Shown: positions 29,427 to 39,164 of the stretch, piece by piece
Layout: each line of letters starts with the position of its first letter
Numbering within the stretch: position 1 is the stretch's first letter
Assembly (NCBI RefSeq): GCF_001439785.1
Contig: NZ_JYLI01000002.1
Span: 186,001 to 250,000 of the forward strand
DNA length: 64,000 nucleotides
Direction of reading: 5' to 3'
Origin: Pseudomonas poae
GTDB lineage: Bacteria; Pseudomonadota; Gammaproteobacteria; Pseudomonadales; Pseudomonadaceae
The notes under the pieces: generated by a model
The model's input: the letters and a program-made list of their open reading frames with translations, nothing else
Told to the model about the DNA's origin: nothing
Databases searched by the model: none
Position numbers and translations under genes: made by a program

Positions 29427-29516
29427 TGTGGGAGGGGGCTTGCTCCCGATAGCGGTGGACCCGTCAGCTCATCTGTGGCTGACCCACCCCAATCGGGAGC
29501 AAGCCCCCTCCCACAT
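29427..29516. repeat. REPIN, GGGAGGGGGC class
   Basis: Arms TGTGGGAGGGGGCTTGCTCC and GGAGCAAGCCCCCTCCCACA, with a central spacer that also pairs (GTGG/CCAC and TCAGC/GCTGA). Located between the convergent TM2 and pyrC' genes; almost the same sequence as at 16950-17039. Confidence 0.88.
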
Positions 29517-29541
29517 GTACTGTGCCCACGTTAAAGCGGTG

Positions 29542-30813
29542 TCAGGCCTGGTAGCTGATGCGACCGTCCACCAAGGTATAACGCACCGTCGCCGGCAGGC
29601 TATGGCCGATAAACGGGCAGTTCTCGCCCTTGGACAACCACTGCTCCCCGGCAACCGTGGAGCTTGTCGGATCAAACACCACCAGATCCGCCGCTGCACC
29701 CACCGCCAACTTGCCCGCCGGCAGGCGCAAGGCCTGCGCCGGGCCGCTGCTCAGGCGCGCCAGCAGCGTTGGCAAGTCCAGCAAGCCGTCTTCCACCAGG
29801 GTCATCGCCAGGGGCAGCAACAGCTCAACGCTGCTGATACCCGGCTCGGTTGCGCCAAACGGCGCCAGCTTGGCGTCGCGTTCGTGGGGCTGGTGATGGC
29901 TGGAAATCGCCGACACCACACCGGATTTGACCGCCGCCCGCAAACCCTCGCGGTCGGCCAATGTGCGCAGCGGCGGCTGCACGTGGTACAGGCTGGAGAA
30001 GTCGATCAGCGCTTCATCCGTGAGGATCAACTGGTACAGCGCCACGTCCGCCGTCACCGGCAAGCCACGGGCCTGGGCCTGGGCGATCAGGGCAACGCCG
30101 CGTGCGCTGGTCAACTGGCTGAAATGCGCGCGCACGCCGCTTTGTTCCACCAGCAGCAGGTCGCGTGCCAGGGCCACGGTCTCGGCGGTTTCCGGGATGC
30201 CCGGCAGGCCGAGGAAGCTGGCCACGGCGCCCTCATGGGCCAGGCCGCCTTCGGCCAGGTCACGGTCCTGGGAATGAAAGATCACCGTCAGGTCGAAGGT
30301 GGCCGCGTATTCCAGAGCACGGCACAGGGTACGGGTGCTGCGAAAGCTCTCCAGGCCGTTGCCGAACGCCACGCAACCGGCGTCGCGCAGGGCAATCAGC
30401 TCGGCCAGTTGTTCGCCGTCCAGGCCTTTGCTCAGGGCGCCGATGGGGAACACCTTGCAGTTGCCGGCCTCGCGGGCGCGGTCGAGGATCAGTTCGGTCA
30501 CCGCCGAGGTGTCCAGCACCGGCCTGGTGTGCGGCGGGCAGCACAGGCTGGTGACGCCCCCGGCAGCGGCGGCGCGGGTTTCGCTGGCGATGCTGCCTTT
30601 GCGGCTATAGCCCGGCTCGCGCAGGGCGACGTTCAGGTCCACCAGGCCCGGCGCGGCCACCAGGCCGTTGGCGTCGATGGTTTGGCTGGGGCTGAAGCCG
30701 CCGGGGGCGGCGCCGATGGCGATGATCTTGCCGGCCTCCAGGTGCAGATCGGTGACTTGATCCAGGCCACTGGCCGGGTCGATAACACGCGCGCCAAGGA
30801 TGCTGAGCTTCAC
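29542..30813 (-). CDS. pyrC': Inactive dihydroorotase-like subunit of aspartate transcarbamoylase
   Basis: A 423 aa dihydroorotase homologue that lacks the metal site. Active enzymes have DxHxHxR; here the strand reads [11 protein letters not shown], with both His replaced. The catalytic Asp motif (usually TDHAPH) reads SSHHQPH. Such pseudo-dihydroorotases (PyrC', also called PyrX) form the dodecameric ATCase of Pseudomonas and are needed for its assembly. The start overlaps pyrB by 4 bp. A separate, active pyrC must exist elsewhere. Confidence 0.94.
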   Translation of the reverse strand: MKLSILGARVIDPASGLDQVTDLHLEAGKIIAIGAAPGGFSPSQTIDANGLVAAPGLVDLNVALREPGYSRKGSIASETRAAAAGGVTSLCCPPHTRPVLDTSAVTELILDRAREAGNCKVFPIGALSKGLDGEQLAELIALRDAGCVAFGNGLESFRSTRTLCRALEYAATFDLTVIFHSQDRDLAEGGLAHEGAVASFLGLPGIPETAETVALARDLLLVEQSGVRAHFSQLTSARGVALIAQAQARGLPVTADVALYQLILTDEALIDFSSLYHVQPPLRTLADREGLRAAVKSGVVSAISSHHQPHERDAKLAPFGATEPGISSVELLLPLAMTLVEDGLLDLPTLLARLSSGPAQALRLPAGKLAVGAAADLVVFDPTSSTVAGEQWLSKGENCPFIGHSLPATVRYTLVDGRISYQA

Positions 30814-31814
30814 TGGGCGTTCTCCTGCTCGAATTGACGTTGCGCGGTTTGCCCGCTCATGGCCATGGACATTACCGCCATGCGCACGGCGATGCCGTAG
30901 GTCACCTGGTTGAGAATCACCGACTGGTTGCCGTCGGCCACCGCCGACTCAATCTCTACCCCCCGGTTGATCGGGCCGGGGTGCATCACGATGGCATCCG
31001 GTTTCGCGCCGGCCAGGCGTGCGGTGGTCAGGCCGAACAGGCGGTAGAACTCACCCTCGCTGGGTAGCAACCCACCGGACATGCGTTCGCGTTGCAGGCG
31101 CAGCATGATCACCACGTCCACATCCTTGAGGCCTTCGGTCATGTCGGTGTAGACCTTGACGCCGTATTGCTCGATGCCGATCGGCAGCAGCGTCTTGGGC
31201 GCGATCACGCGGATATCCGGGCAGCCCAAAGCTTTGAGGGCCAGCATGTTGGAGCGCGCCACCCGCGAGTGCAGGATGTCGCCGACGATGGCCACCGAGA
31301 GGTTTTCAAAGCTGCCCTTGTGCCGCCGGATGGTGAGCATGTCGAGCATGCCCTGGGTCGGGTGGGCGTGACGGCCGTCGCCGCCGTTGATGATCGCCAC
31401 CTGCGGGCACACGTGCTCGGCGATGAAGTGCGCGGCGCCGGAGTCGCCGTGGCGCACCACGAACATATCGGCGGCCATGGCCTCAAGGTTGCGCAGGGTG
31501 TCGAGCAGGGTTTCGCCCTTGCTGGCCGACGACGTGGACACGTTCAGCGTGATCACATCGGCCGACAGGCGCTGTGCCGCCAGTTCGAAGGTGGTGCGGG
31601 TGCGCGTGGAGTTCTCGAAGAACACATTGCAGATGGTCTTGCCGCGCAGCAGCGGGACCTTTTTTACCGCGCGTCCGCCGACTTCGAGGAACGAGTCGGC
31701 GGTGTCGAGGATTTCGGTGAGCAGTTCGCGGGGCAAACCGTCGAGGGACAAGAAATGTTGCAATTGACCCTGAGCATTGAGCTGCAGCGGGCGCTTGGCA
31801 TCTAGAGGCGTCAT
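30810..31814 (-). CDS. pyrB: Aspartate carbamoyltransferase catalytic subunit
   Basis: A 334 aa enzyme forming carbamoyl-aspartate, the first committed step of pyrimidine synthesis. Carbamoyl-phosphate motif [18 protein letters not shown] and the aspartate-side segments [12 protein letters not shown] and MHPGPINRG are present. It has an N-terminal extension of about 20 residues relative to E. coli PyrB, typical of Pseudomonas, where nucleotide regulation is built into this chain. Lies between pyrR and pyrC'. Confidence 0.96.
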   Translation of the reverse strand: MTPLDAKRPLQLNAQGQLQHFLSLDGLPRELLTEILDTADSFLEVGGRAVKKVPLLRGKTICNVFFENSTRTRTTFELAAQRLSADVITLNVSTSSASKGETLLDTLRNLEAMAADMFVVRHGDSGAAHFIAEHVCPQVAIINGGDGRHAHPTQGMLDMLTIRRHKGSFENLSVAIVGDILHSRVARSNMLALKALGCPDIRVIAPKTLLPIGIEQYGVKVYTDMTEGLKDVDVVIMLRLQRERMSGGLLPSEGEFYRLFGLTTARLAGAKPDAIVMHPGPINRGVEIESAVADGNQSVILNQVTYGIAVRMAVMSMAMSGQTAQRQFEQENAQ

Positions 31815-31838
31815 CGCGGGGACTCTTTACAAGGCGGT

Positions 31839-32345
31839 TTAAAGGGCGAGGTCTTGCAGTTCGAGTTCGAGCGGCGTGGGACCGGACAATTTTACCCGCT
31901 GGTGGGCTGCCAAAGACAGCGTGGCGCCGACCACGTCCGGGCTGATCGGCAATTCGCCGGCGTCCAGGTCCAGCAGGCACACGAGCGTCACGCTGGCCGG
32001 GCGCCCGTAGTCGAACAGCTCGTTCAGGGCCGCGCGAATGGTGCGACCGCTCATCAGTACGTCGTCAATCAGCACCAGGTGCTGGCCCTCCACTTCAAAT
32101 GGCAGCGCCGAGGGTTGCACTTGCGGGTGCAGGCCGTTCTGGCTGAAGTCGTCGCGGTAGAAGGACACGTCCAGGGTGCCCAGTGGCGACTCGCTGCCCA
32201 GCTCGGTCAGCAAAGCCTGGGCTACCCACACGCCGCCGGTGCGGATGCCGATGAAGCGCGGTTCGCTGATGCCACGGTGTTTCAGGTGGGCCGTGAGGCG
32301 TGTCGCCATCTGGGTGATCAGTTCGGCGGGATTGGGCAGGCTCAT
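31839..32345 (-). CDS. pyrR: PyrR bifunctional regulator / uracil phosphoribosyltransferase
   Basis: A 168 aa phosphoribosyltransferase-fold protein. The PRPP-binding motif is [18 protein letters not shown]. PyrR senses UMP/PRPP and in Gram-positives attenuates pyr transcription. In Pseudomonas its place upstream of pyrB suggests control of pyrBC', but the mechanism is less clear. The start MSLPNPAEL was chosen for family length and follows a GGGGGGCTCC region. An intrinsic terminator lies 50 bp upstream (32395-32417). Confidence 0.92.
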   Translation of the reverse strand: MSLPNPAELITQMATRLTAHLKHRGISEPRFIGIRTGGVWVAQALLTELGSESPLGTLDVSFYRDDFSQNGLHPQVQPSALPFEVEGQHLVLIDDVLMSGRTIRAALNELFDYGRPASVTLVCLLDLDAGELPISPDVVGATLSLAAHQRVKLSGPTPLELELQDLAL

Positions 32346-32394
32346 GGGGGGCTCCTTGGTTGGCCTCGCACAGGCAAGGTCCGGGCTCAAACGT

Positions 32395-32417
32395 AAAAAG
32401 ACGCGGCATGCCGCGTC
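32395..32417 (-). terminator. Intrinsic terminator between ruvX and pyrR
   Basis: On the minus strand a perfect stem GACGCGGCA/TGCCGCGTC is followed by TTTTTACG. It begins three bases after the ruvX stop and ends about 50 bp before the pyrR start. It would end the gshB-tonB-yqgE-ruvX transcript, or act as an attenuator for pyrRBC' if read-through occurs. Confidence 0.8.
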
Positions 32418-32419
32418 AG

Positions 32420-32857
32420 TCAGGATGCAAATAAAGCCGTGTTTTCATCCAGCCAGCCCTGCAACAACAACGCGGCGGCGATGGCGTCCACCGGGTTGTC
32501 GCGGTAGCTGCCCTTCTGCCCGCCACGGTCGCGGCGTTCACCCTTGGCTTCAAAGGTGGTCAGGCGTTCATCGTGGGTATAGAAGGGCAGGTTGTAGCGG
32601 CCATTGAGACGGCGCGCGAATTTCTCGGCGCGCAGGCACATCTCGCTGGGGGTGCCATCCATGTTTAAGGGCAGACCGACCACCACGGCGTCGGGCTTCC
32701 ATTCATTGATCAGCGCTTCGACCTGATTCCAGTCCGGCACGCCGTTCTGGGCCTTCAAGGTACACAGTTCGCGGGCCTGGCCGGTGATCACCTGGCCGAC
32801 GGCCACGCCGATCTGTTTGGTGCCGTAGTCAAACCCCAGGATCAAGCGCAAAGCCAT
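32420..32857 (-). CDS. ruvX: RuvX/YqgF Holliday junction resolvase-like nuclease
   Basis: A 145 aa RNase H-fold protein. The first acidic site is in [17 protein letters not shown] and the second in [12 protein letters not shown]. It takes part in pre-16S rRNA 5'-end processing and was named as a putative resolvase. Overlaps yqgE by one base. Confidence 0.93.
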   Translation of the reverse strand: MALRLILGFDYGTKQIGVAVGQVITGQARELCTLKAQNGVPDWNQVEALINEWKPDAVVVGLPLNMDGTPSEMCLRAEKFARRLNGRYNLPFYTHDERLTTFEAKGERRDRGGQKGSYRDNPVDAIAAALLLQGWLDENTALFAS

Positions 32858-33426
32858 CAGGCGTGCCCCGCCTGGCTGGTCAGCAGGTTAAGGTTGACCC
32901 GCAGCTTGGCGGCGGCCGCTTCCAGACGCAGTTCGCTGGCTGTATTGAACAGGATGTCGGCGTCGAACGGGCAGGTGAGCCAGGCGTTGCTCGCAAGCTC
33001 CGCCTCCAGTTGCCCGGCTTCCCAGCCGGCGTAGCCCAGGGCGATCACGCTTTGCTCCGGGCCCACGCCGTCGGCGATGGCGAACAACACATCCTGGGAG
33101 GTGGACAGCGACACACCGTCCAAGTCCACCGTGGCCTGGAACGTCGGCCCGGTCGGGTGCAGGACGAAGCCACGATCGGTCTGCACCGGCCCGCCGATGT
33201 AGATCGGCACGCTCTGGCAACTGGAGGGCGGGTCGATCTCCGGGCGCAATTGCTCAAGGATATCGGACAGGTTCAGCTCCTGCGGGCGGTTCACCACCAA
33301 CCCCATGGCACCATTGGCGGTGTGCTCGACGATGTAGGTCAAGGTCTGCGCAAAGTTCGGGTCGGCCATGTGGGGCATGGCGATCAGGAAGTGGTGCTTG
33401 AGGTAGGTCGGGCTGACATTTTTCAT
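32857..33426 (-). CDS. yqgE: UPF0301 protein YqgE/AlgH
   Basis: A 189 aa protein of the AlgH/YqgE family with the motif LKHHFLIAMPHMADPNFAQT at the N-terminus and MGLVVNRP shortly after. In P. aeruginosa AlgH was linked to alginate control, but no molecular role is settled. The start at MKNVSPTYL was chosen from the family; an open extension upstream reaches into the tonB end and is not supported. Confidence 0.92.
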   Translation of the reverse strand: MKNVSPTYLKHHFLIAMPHMADPNFAQTLTYIVEHTANGAMGLVVNRPQELNLSDILEQLRPEIDPPSSCQSVPIYIGGPVQTDRGFVLHPTGPTFQATVDLDGVSLSTSQDVLFAIADGVGPEQSVIALGYAGWEAGQLEAELASNAWLTCPFDADILFNTASELRLEAAAAKLRVNLNLLTSQAGHA

Positions 33427-33493
33427 GTCCGGTAGTGTGGCGGCGGAGGGGCGACCTGACAAGCCGGGGATGAATTGCACACGGCAATTGTCA

Positions 33494-34399
33494 TCAGTTG
33501 CTGTACAGCCGATCACCCTTGGCGAATTTCCAGGTGCGGATGATTTCCAGGCGGTCCACGTCGTTCAGGTCGCCGGAAAACGGCGCAAAGGGCGCGGCCA
33601 GGCGCACGATGCGCTGGGCGGCCTGGTCCAGCAGCGGCTGTCCGGAGGACTCCAGCACCTGAACTTCGTACAGGGTGCCATCACGGTTGATTGACACCAA
33701 TAGACGCAAATTTCCGTAAATCTGCTGGCGCCGCGCTTCTTCCGGATAGTTGAGGTTGCCGATGCGCTCGACCTTCTTGCGCCACTCATCCTTATACCAG
33801 GCACCCTTGTCGCGCATCGTCGAGGCCGCGTTGAGGCGGTAGATGCGCGGGCGCTTGGCGTACAGCTGCTGTTCGTGGGCCAGTTCGGCTTCCAGGCTGG
33901 AGATCTCGTCGGACAGGGTCGAGCTGTCGAACGTCGGTGCCGGCTTTGCCGGTTCGGGCTGCGGGTCGGTTCTGGTTTTTTCACGTTGCACCGGCGCTTT
34001 CTGCGGTTTGGGCGCGACGGTGGTGACGGCAGGCTTGGGCGTGGCCTGTTTGACCTCAGGCTTTGGCGTCGGAGGCGGGGAGACCTTATTGACCTTGTTG
34101 TCCTGGAAGGGCGCCACTTCAGTGGTCTTGGGCACGGCTTTCTTGTCGAGTGTGCCGCTGCCCTGCTGGTTTTCCTGGGCGAGAAAATCGGCCTTCTCGG
34201 GTGCTTTTTCGCTTTTGAACGTGGCGAGGGTGATTTCCAGCGTCCGCGTGATCTGCCTGGGCTCGACCATGGTAAAGCCCACGCCGAGAATCAGTGCCAG
34301 GTGAATCAACGCTGCCAGAAACAGGGTAAATCCGAGCCGATCAGCCGGGCGCACGCTGTTGTGGGAGAGTTCGGGGGGCAGTTCGGGCGGGAGCGTCAT
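33494..34399 (-). CDS. tonB3: TonB-type energy transducer (TonB3-like)
   Basis: A 301 aa protein with one N-terminal membrane anchor (about residues 22-42), a Pro/Lys linker (TPKPEVKQATPKPAVTTVAP) and a C-terminal TonB domain with YPEEARRQQIYGNLRLLVSIN. In P. aeruginosa the gene at this position (PA0406, tonB3) affects twitching motility and pilus assembly, consistent with the nearby pilG-chp operon. The start at MTLPPELPP gives the anchor in a suitable place; upstream codons lack support. Confidence 0.88.
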   Translation of the reverse strand: MTLPPELPPELSHNSVRPADRLGFTLFLAALIHLALILGVGFTMVEPRQITRTLEITLATFKSEKAPEKADFLAQENQQGSGTLDKKAVPKTTEVAPFQDNKVNKVSPPPTPKPEVKQATPKPAVTTVAPKPQKAPVQREKTRTDPQPEPAKPAPTFDSSTLSDEISSLEAELAHEQQLYAKRPRIYRLNAASTMRDKGAWYKDEWRKKVERIGNLNYPEEARRQQIYGNLRLLVSINRDGTLYEVQVLESSGQPLLDQAAQRIVRLAAPFAPFSGDLNDVDRLEIIRTWKFAKGDRLYSN

Positions 34400-34475
34400 G
34401 ACAAAAAAACCAACATCGCGCGTTTCACAGGTGGGGCATGATAACGCAATGTTGGCGTGTGTCCGGCGGTCTATG

Positions 34476-35429
34476 TCACTTGGATTGCAGCTTGCGCTCA
34501 ATCGCGGCCATCAGCATTTCGCCGATGTTCGTGCCAAATGCATTATCAATCTCGCGAATACAGGTCGGGCTGGTGACGTTGATTTCCGTGAGGTTCTCAC
34601 CGATCACGTCCAGGCCGACGAACAGCAGGCCCTTCTCGCGCAGGGTCGGGCCGACCTGTTGCGCAATCCAGCGATCCTTGTCCGACAGCGGACGCGCTTC
34701 ACCGCGCCCACCCGCCGCCAGATTGCCGCGCGTCTCGCCCGCTGCCGGAATCCGCGCCAGGCAGTAATCCACCGGTTCGCCGTCGATCATCAGGATGCGC
34801 TTGTCGCCGTCCTTGATCGACGGCAGGTAGGCCTGGCCCATGATCTGCTGGGTGCCCAGCACCGTCAGGGTCTCCAGAATCACCGACAGGTTGGGGTCGC
34901 CGGCCCGGTGACGGAAAATCGAGGTGCCGCCCATGCCGTCCAGCGGCTTGAGGATCACATCCCCATGTTTGGCGGCAAATTCACGCAGCACATCGGCACG
35001 ACGGCTGACCACGGTGGGCGGCGTGCACTGTGGGAACAGCGTGGCGAACAGCTTTTCGTTGCAGTCGCGCAGACTCTGCGGCTTGTTGACGATCAACACG
35101 CCGGCGCGCTCGGCCTGCTCCAGCAAGTAGGTGGAGTAGACGAACTCCATGTCGAACGGCGGGTCCTTGCGCATCAGGATCACGTCCAGATCGCTCAGCG
35201 GGCTGTCGATTTCGTCCTGCAGCTCGAACCACTTCTCGGGGTTGGCGAACACCTGCAGCGGGCGCATGCGGGCACGGGCCTCGCCGTCGCCCTGGTAAAG
35301 GTCGCGCTGCTCCATATAGAACAGAGTCCAGCCGCGTGCCTGGGCGGCCAGCAGCATGGCCAGCGAGCTGTCCTTTTTATAGGAAATGCTGGCGATAGGA
35401 TCCATGACAATGCCGACGCGAACGCTCAT
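34476..35429 (-). CDS. gshB: Glutathione synthetase
   Basis: A 317 aa ATP-grasp ligase joining gamma-glutamylcysteine and glycine. Starts MSVRVGIVMDPIASISYKKD and contains LKPLDGMGGTSIFR, QAYLPSIKDGDKRILMIDG and the C-terminal EINVTSPTCIREID. Length matches other Pseudomonas GshB. The frame runs 54 codons further upstream but the conserved start is clear. Divergent from pilG over 240 bp, and first in the leftward run. Confidence 0.95.
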   Translation of the reverse strand: MSVRVGIVMDPIASISYKKDSSLAMLLAAQARGWTLFYMEQRDLYQGDGEARARMRPLQVFANPEKWFELQDEIDSPLSDLDVILMRKDPPFDMEFVYSTYLLEQAERAGVLIVNKPQSLRDCNEKLFATLFPQCTPPTVVSRRADVLREFAAKHGDVILKPLDGMGGTSIFRHRAGDPNLSVILETLTVLGTQQIMGQAYLPSIKDGDKRILMIDGEPVDYCLARIPAAGETRGNLAAGGRGEARPLSDKDRWIAQQVGPTLREKGLLFVGLDVIGENLTEINVTSPTCIREIDNAFGTNIGEMLMAAIERKLQSK

Positions 35430-35669
35430 GGGGGATTTTCCTCTGCAGATAGGGCGCATAAAAAGTGGCGTCAGAGTGGCGCTGTGGCTGTTGTGGGTCA
35501 AGGAAAAACCACCGGGCGGGTGCCTCGATAGATTGCACCCCCGAGACTGTGCTAAAAAGACTGCCACAGCGCACCAGCCCTTGAATTCCAAGGCTTGCGG
35601 CGCTCATGCTGTGCGACATCAGGCAGCACGCACGAAAAACCGATTCGCCGTGGCGATGGTAGAGCAACT

Positions 35670-36077
35670 ATGGAACAGCATTCCAACGCCTTGAGAGTGA
35701 TGGTGATCGACGATTCGAAAACGATCCGCCGCACCGCCGAGACCCTGTTGAAGAACGTGGGCTGCGACGTGATCACGGCCATCGACGGTTTCGATGCCCT
35801 GGCGCGGATTGTCGATCATCACCCGCACATTATCTTTGTCGACATCATGATGCCGCGCCTGGATGGCTACCAGACTTGCGCGCTGGTGAAGAACAACCCG
35901 GCGTTCAAGGCGATCCCGGTGATCATGCTGTCGTCCAAGGACGGTCTGTTCGACAAGGCCAAGGGTCGCATCGTGGGGGTCGATCAGTTTTTGACCAAGC
36001 CGTTCAGCAAGGAAGAACTGCTGGGCGCGATCAAGGCCTGCGTGCCGGGGTTTGCCGCAGTAGAACAAGCACACTGA
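35670..36077 (+). CDS. pilG: Twitching motility response regulator PilG
   Basis: A 135 aa single-domain CheY-like receiver. It starts MEQHSNALRVMVIDDSKTIR; the phospho-acceptor Asp is in IIFVDIMMPRLDGYQ and the Lys in FLTKPFSKEE. PilG is a phosphorylation target of ChpA and promotes pilus extension through PilB and cAMP synthesis. Length equals P. aeruginosa PilG. First gene of pilG-pilH-pilI-pilJ-chpA-chpC. Confidence 0.94.
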   Translation: MEQHSNALRVMVIDDSKTIRRTAETLLKNVGCDVITAIDGFDALARIVDHHPHIIFVDIMMPRLDGYQTCALVKNNPAFKAIPVIMLSSKDGLFDKAKGRIVGVDQFLTKPFSKEELLGAIKACVPGFAAVEQAH

Positions 36078-36123
36078 CGCCGTCCCCCGAGGGCCGGCGC
36101 CGACCAATGTAGTGGGGAAAACC

Positions 36124-36489
36124 ATGGCACGTGTTCTGATCGTCGACGATTCGCCGACCGAAATGTACAAACTCACCGGCATGCTCGAAAAGCACGGCCA
36201 CCAGGTACTGAAAGCCGAGAACGGCGCGGACGGCGTGGCCCTGGCCCGTCAGGAAAAACCCGACGCCGTGCTGATGGACATCGTGATGCCCGGTCTCAAC
36301 GGCTTCCAGGCCACGCGCCAACTGTCCAAGGAGCCGGAAACCAACGGCATCCCGATCATCATTATCACCACCAAGGACCAGGAAACCGACAAGATCTGGG
36401 GCGCGCGCCAGGGCGCCAAGGATTACCTGACCAAGCCGGTGGACGAAGACACCCTGATCGCCACCCTCAACAAGGTGCTGGCCGGCTGA
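36124..36489 (+). CDS. pilH: Twitching motility response regulator PilH
   Basis: A 121 aa CheY-like receiver beginning MARVLIVDDSPTEMYKL, phospho-Asp in AVLMDIVMPGLNGFQ, Lys in YLTKPVDED. PilH acts as phosphate sink or retraction regulator alongside PilG. The start after GGGGAAAACC fits; an upstream in-frame codon adds only four residues. Confidence 0.94.
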   Translation: MARVLIVDDSPTEMYKLTGMLEKHGHQVLKAENGADGVALARQEKPDAVLMDIVMPGLNGFQATRQLSKEPETNGIPIIIITTKDQETDKIWGARQGAKDYLTKPVDEDTLIATLNKVLAG

Positions 36490-36501
36490 CGGCACGCCAT
36501 C

Positions 36502-37026
36502 ATGACCGAGTCGCACACCGCCTTCGAGCTGCTGCTGGACATCGACCGCCGCTGTCGCCTGCTGGCCGCCGACCTGCCGTCCCAGGAAACCCGCCTGCAG
36601 CGCTGGAGCGGCATCGGCTTTCGTCTGGGGCAGCACTGGTATGTGGCGCCCATAGGCGAAGTCGCCGAGGTGCTGCATGAACCGCGCTGCACCCTGATGC
36701 CCGGCGTGAAACCCTGGGTCAAGGGCGTGGCCAACCTGCGCGGGCGACTGTTGCCGGTGATGGATCTGGGCGGGTTCCTCGGCCTGCCGCTGTCCAGGGC
36801 GCGCAAGCAGCGGCGGGTACTGGTGGTGGAATTCAACGAGCTGTTTGTCGGGCTGCTGGTGGACGAGGTGGTGGGGATGCAGCATTTCGCACAAGACGCG
36901 CTGGTGAGCGATGCCCGCCCCGACACGCCGTATATCCAGGGCCGCTTCGACGGCGAGTCGCAGTGGCAGGTGTTCAGCCCCTTCGCCCTGGCCGATGCCT
37001 CGGGCTTTATGGATGTTGCCGCATGA
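36502..37026 (+). CDS. pilI: CheW-like adaptor PilI
   Basis: A 174 aa CheW-domain protein that links the receptor PilJ to the kinase ChpA. It shows [13 protein letters not shown] early and [19 protein letters not shown] in the core, the typical CheW RGxxLPV motif. Overlaps pilJ by 4 bp. Confidence 0.93.
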   Translation: MTESHTAFELLLDIDRRCRLLAADLPSQETRLQRWSGIGFRLGQHWYVAPIGEVAEVLHEPRCTLMPGVKPWVKGVANLRGRLLPVMDLGGFLGLPLSRARKQRRVLVVEFNELFVGLLVDEVVGMQHFAQDALVSDARPDTPYIQGRFDGESQWQVFSPFALADASGFMDVAA

Positions 37027-39074
37027 CCACCCCGACCACGCCCAGGCCCCAGGCCGCGTCGCGCAGCCGTTCACAGATCATCGTGCTGTTCATCGCGTTG
37101 ATCGTGTTTATCATGCTGCTGTTCGCCAACTTCGCCTACCTCAATACCCAGTCCACCTACGACAAGCAGTACATCGGCCACGCCGGCGAGCTGCGCGTGC
37201 TGTCCCAGCGCATCGCCAAGAACGCCACCGAAGCCGCTGCCGGCAAGGCGGCGGCCTTCAAGCTGCTCGCTGAGGCACGCAACGACTTCGCGCAACGTTG
37301 GGGCTACCTGAAAAAAGGTGACCGGGACACCGGCCTGCCCGCCGCACCCAGTGCCGTGCGCAACGAAATGCGCGCGGTGCAGACCGACTGGGAAGCGCTG
37401 CTGAAGAACACCGACGCTATCCTCGCCAGCGAACAAACGGTGCTGTCCCTGCACCAGGTGGCCGCGACCCTGGCCGAAACCGTGCCGCAGTTGCAGATGG
37501 AATCGGAAAAGGTCGTCGACATCCTGCTGCAGCGCGGTGCCCCGGCCAGTCAGGTGGCCCTGGCCCAGCGCCAGTCGTTGCTGGCCGAGCGTATTCTGGG
37601 CGCGGTCAACACGGTGCTCGCCGGCGACGAAACCGCCGTGCAGGCCGCCGATGCGTTTGGCCGCGACGCCAACCGCTTTGGCGTGGTGCTCAATGGCATG
37701 CTCAACGGCAACCCCGGGCTGCGCATCACCCAGGTCGAAGACCGCGACGCCCGCGCGCGGCTGACGGAAATCGCCGAGCTGTTCGAGTTCGTGTCGGGCT
37801 CCGTGGATGAAATCCTCGAAACCTCGCCGCAGCTGTTCCAGGTGCGCGCCTCGGCGAGCAACATCTTCAACCTGTCGCAGACCCTGCTCGATGAAGCCTC
37901 GCACCTGGCCACCGGTTTCGAAAACCTCGCCAGCGGACGCAGCTTCGACACCATCGGCGGCTACGTGCTGGGCTTGCTGGCGCTGACCTCGATCATCCTG
38001 ATCGGCCTGGTGATGGTGCGCGAAACCAACCGCCAACTGCGTGAAACCGCCGAAAAGAACGAGCGCAATCAGAACGCGATCATGCGCCTGCTCGATGAAA
38101 TCGAAGACCTGGCCGACGGCGACCTCACCGTGACGGCCTCGGTGACCGAAGACTTCACCGGCACCATCGCCGACTCGATCAACTATTCCGTGGACCAGCT
38201 GCGCGATCTGGTCGCCACCATCAACCTCACGGCGGGCCAGGTTGCCGGTGCCGTGCAAGAAACCCAGGCCACCGCCATGCACCTGGCCCAGGCCTCGGAG
38301 CATCAGGCCCAGCAGATCGCCGAAGCCTCCACCGCGATCAACCAGATGGCCCAATCCATCGACCACGTCTCGGCCAACGCCGCCGAATCCTCGGCGGTGG
38401 CGGAGCGCTCGGTGGAGATCGCCAACAAAGGCAACGAGGTGGTGCACAACACCATCCACGGCATGGACAACATTCGCGAACAGATTCAGGACACCGCCAA
38501 GCGCATCAAGCGTCTGGGCGAGTCGTCCCAGGAAATCGGCGATATCGTCAGCCTGATCGACGACATTGCCGACCAGACCAACATCCTCGCCCTGAACGCC
38601 GCGATCCAGGCGAGCATGGCCGGTGACGCCGGGCGCGGGTTCGCCGTGGTGGCCGACGAAGTGCAACGCTTGGCCGAGCGCTCATCGGCCGCCACCCGGC
38701 AAATTGAAACCCTGGTGCGGGCGATCCAGGCCGACACCAACGAAGCCGTGATTTCCATGGAGCAGACCACCACCGAGGTGGTGCGCGGCGCGCGGTTGGC
38801 CCAGGACGCCGGCGTGGCGCTGGAGGAGATCGAAGGCGTGTCCAAGACCCTGGCGGCGTTGATCCAGAGTATTTCCAACGCGGCGCAGCAACAGACGTCG
38901 TCGGCGGGGCAGATCTCCCTGACCATGAACGTGATTCAGCAGATCACCACCCAGACCTCATCGGGCTCGACGGCGACCGCCGAGAGCATCGGCAACCTGG
39001 CAAAAATGGCCAGCCAGTTGCGGCGTTCGGTGTCGGGTTTCACCCTTCCGCCGCCCAAGCCGGTCGACGATTGA
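37023..39074 (+). CDS. pilJ: Methyl-accepting chemotaxis-like protein PilJ
   Basis: A 683 aa receptor, about the same length as the P. aeruginosa protein. First membrane helix at residues 19-41, periplasmic tandem PilJ sensor repeats ([17 protein letters not shown] and later [18 protein letters not shown]), second helix near 317-338, a HAMP-like region and a cytoplasmic signalling tip [20 protein letters not shown]. The tip carries AIQAS in place of AIEAA, a feature of PilJ. It senses pilin or surface contact and passes the signal via PilI to ChpA. Confidence 0.94.
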   Translation: MTTPTTPRPQAASRSRSQIIVLFIALIVFIMLLFANFAYLNTQSTYDKQYIGHAGELRVLSQRIAKNATEAAAGKAAAFKLLAEARNDFAQRWGYLKKGDRDTGLPAAPSAVRNEMRAVQTDWEALLKNTDAILASEQTVLSLHQVAATLAETVPQLQMESEKVVDILLQRGAPASQVALAQRQSLLAERILGAVNTVLAGDETAVQAADAFGRDANRFGVVLNGMLNGNPGLRITQVEDRDARARLTEIAELFEFVSGSVDEILETSPQLFQVRASASNIFNLSQTLLDEASHLATGFENLASGRSFDTIGGYVLGLLALTSIILIGLVMVRETNRQLRETAEKNERNQNAIMRLLDEIEDLADGDLTVTASVTEDFTGTIADSINYSVDQLRDLVATINLTAGQVAGAVQETQATAMHLAQASEHQAQQIAEASTAINQMAQSIDHVSANAAESSAVAERSVEIANKGNEVVHNTIHGMDNIREQIQDTAKRIKRLGESSQEIGDIVSLIDDIADQTNILALNAAIQASMAGDAGRGFAVVADEVQRLAERSSAATRQIETLVRAIQADTNEAVISMEQTTTEVVRGARLAQDAGVALEEIEGVSKTLAALIQSISNAAQQQTSSAGQISLTMNVIQQITTQTSSGSTATAESIGNLAKMASQLRRSVSGFTLPPPKPVDD

Positions 39075-39084
39075 AATGCTATCT

Positions 39085-39126
39085 CAAGAACACCACAGTT
39101 CAAATGTGGGATATCCATTGTTCTTG
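39085..39126. repeat. Hairpin in the pilJ-chpA gap
   Basis: Arms CAAGAACA and TGTTCTTG (8 bp) enclose an inner pair CCACA/TGTGG. The structure lies in the 90-bp gap after pilJ, where pilK stands in P. aeruginosa. It lacks a U-run, so it is a poor terminator. It could be a processing or attenuation hairpin or a scar. Confidence 0.5.
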
Positions 39127-39164
39127 GCACCACCAGCAACCCACGAATTCTAAGCGGAGCAGTT

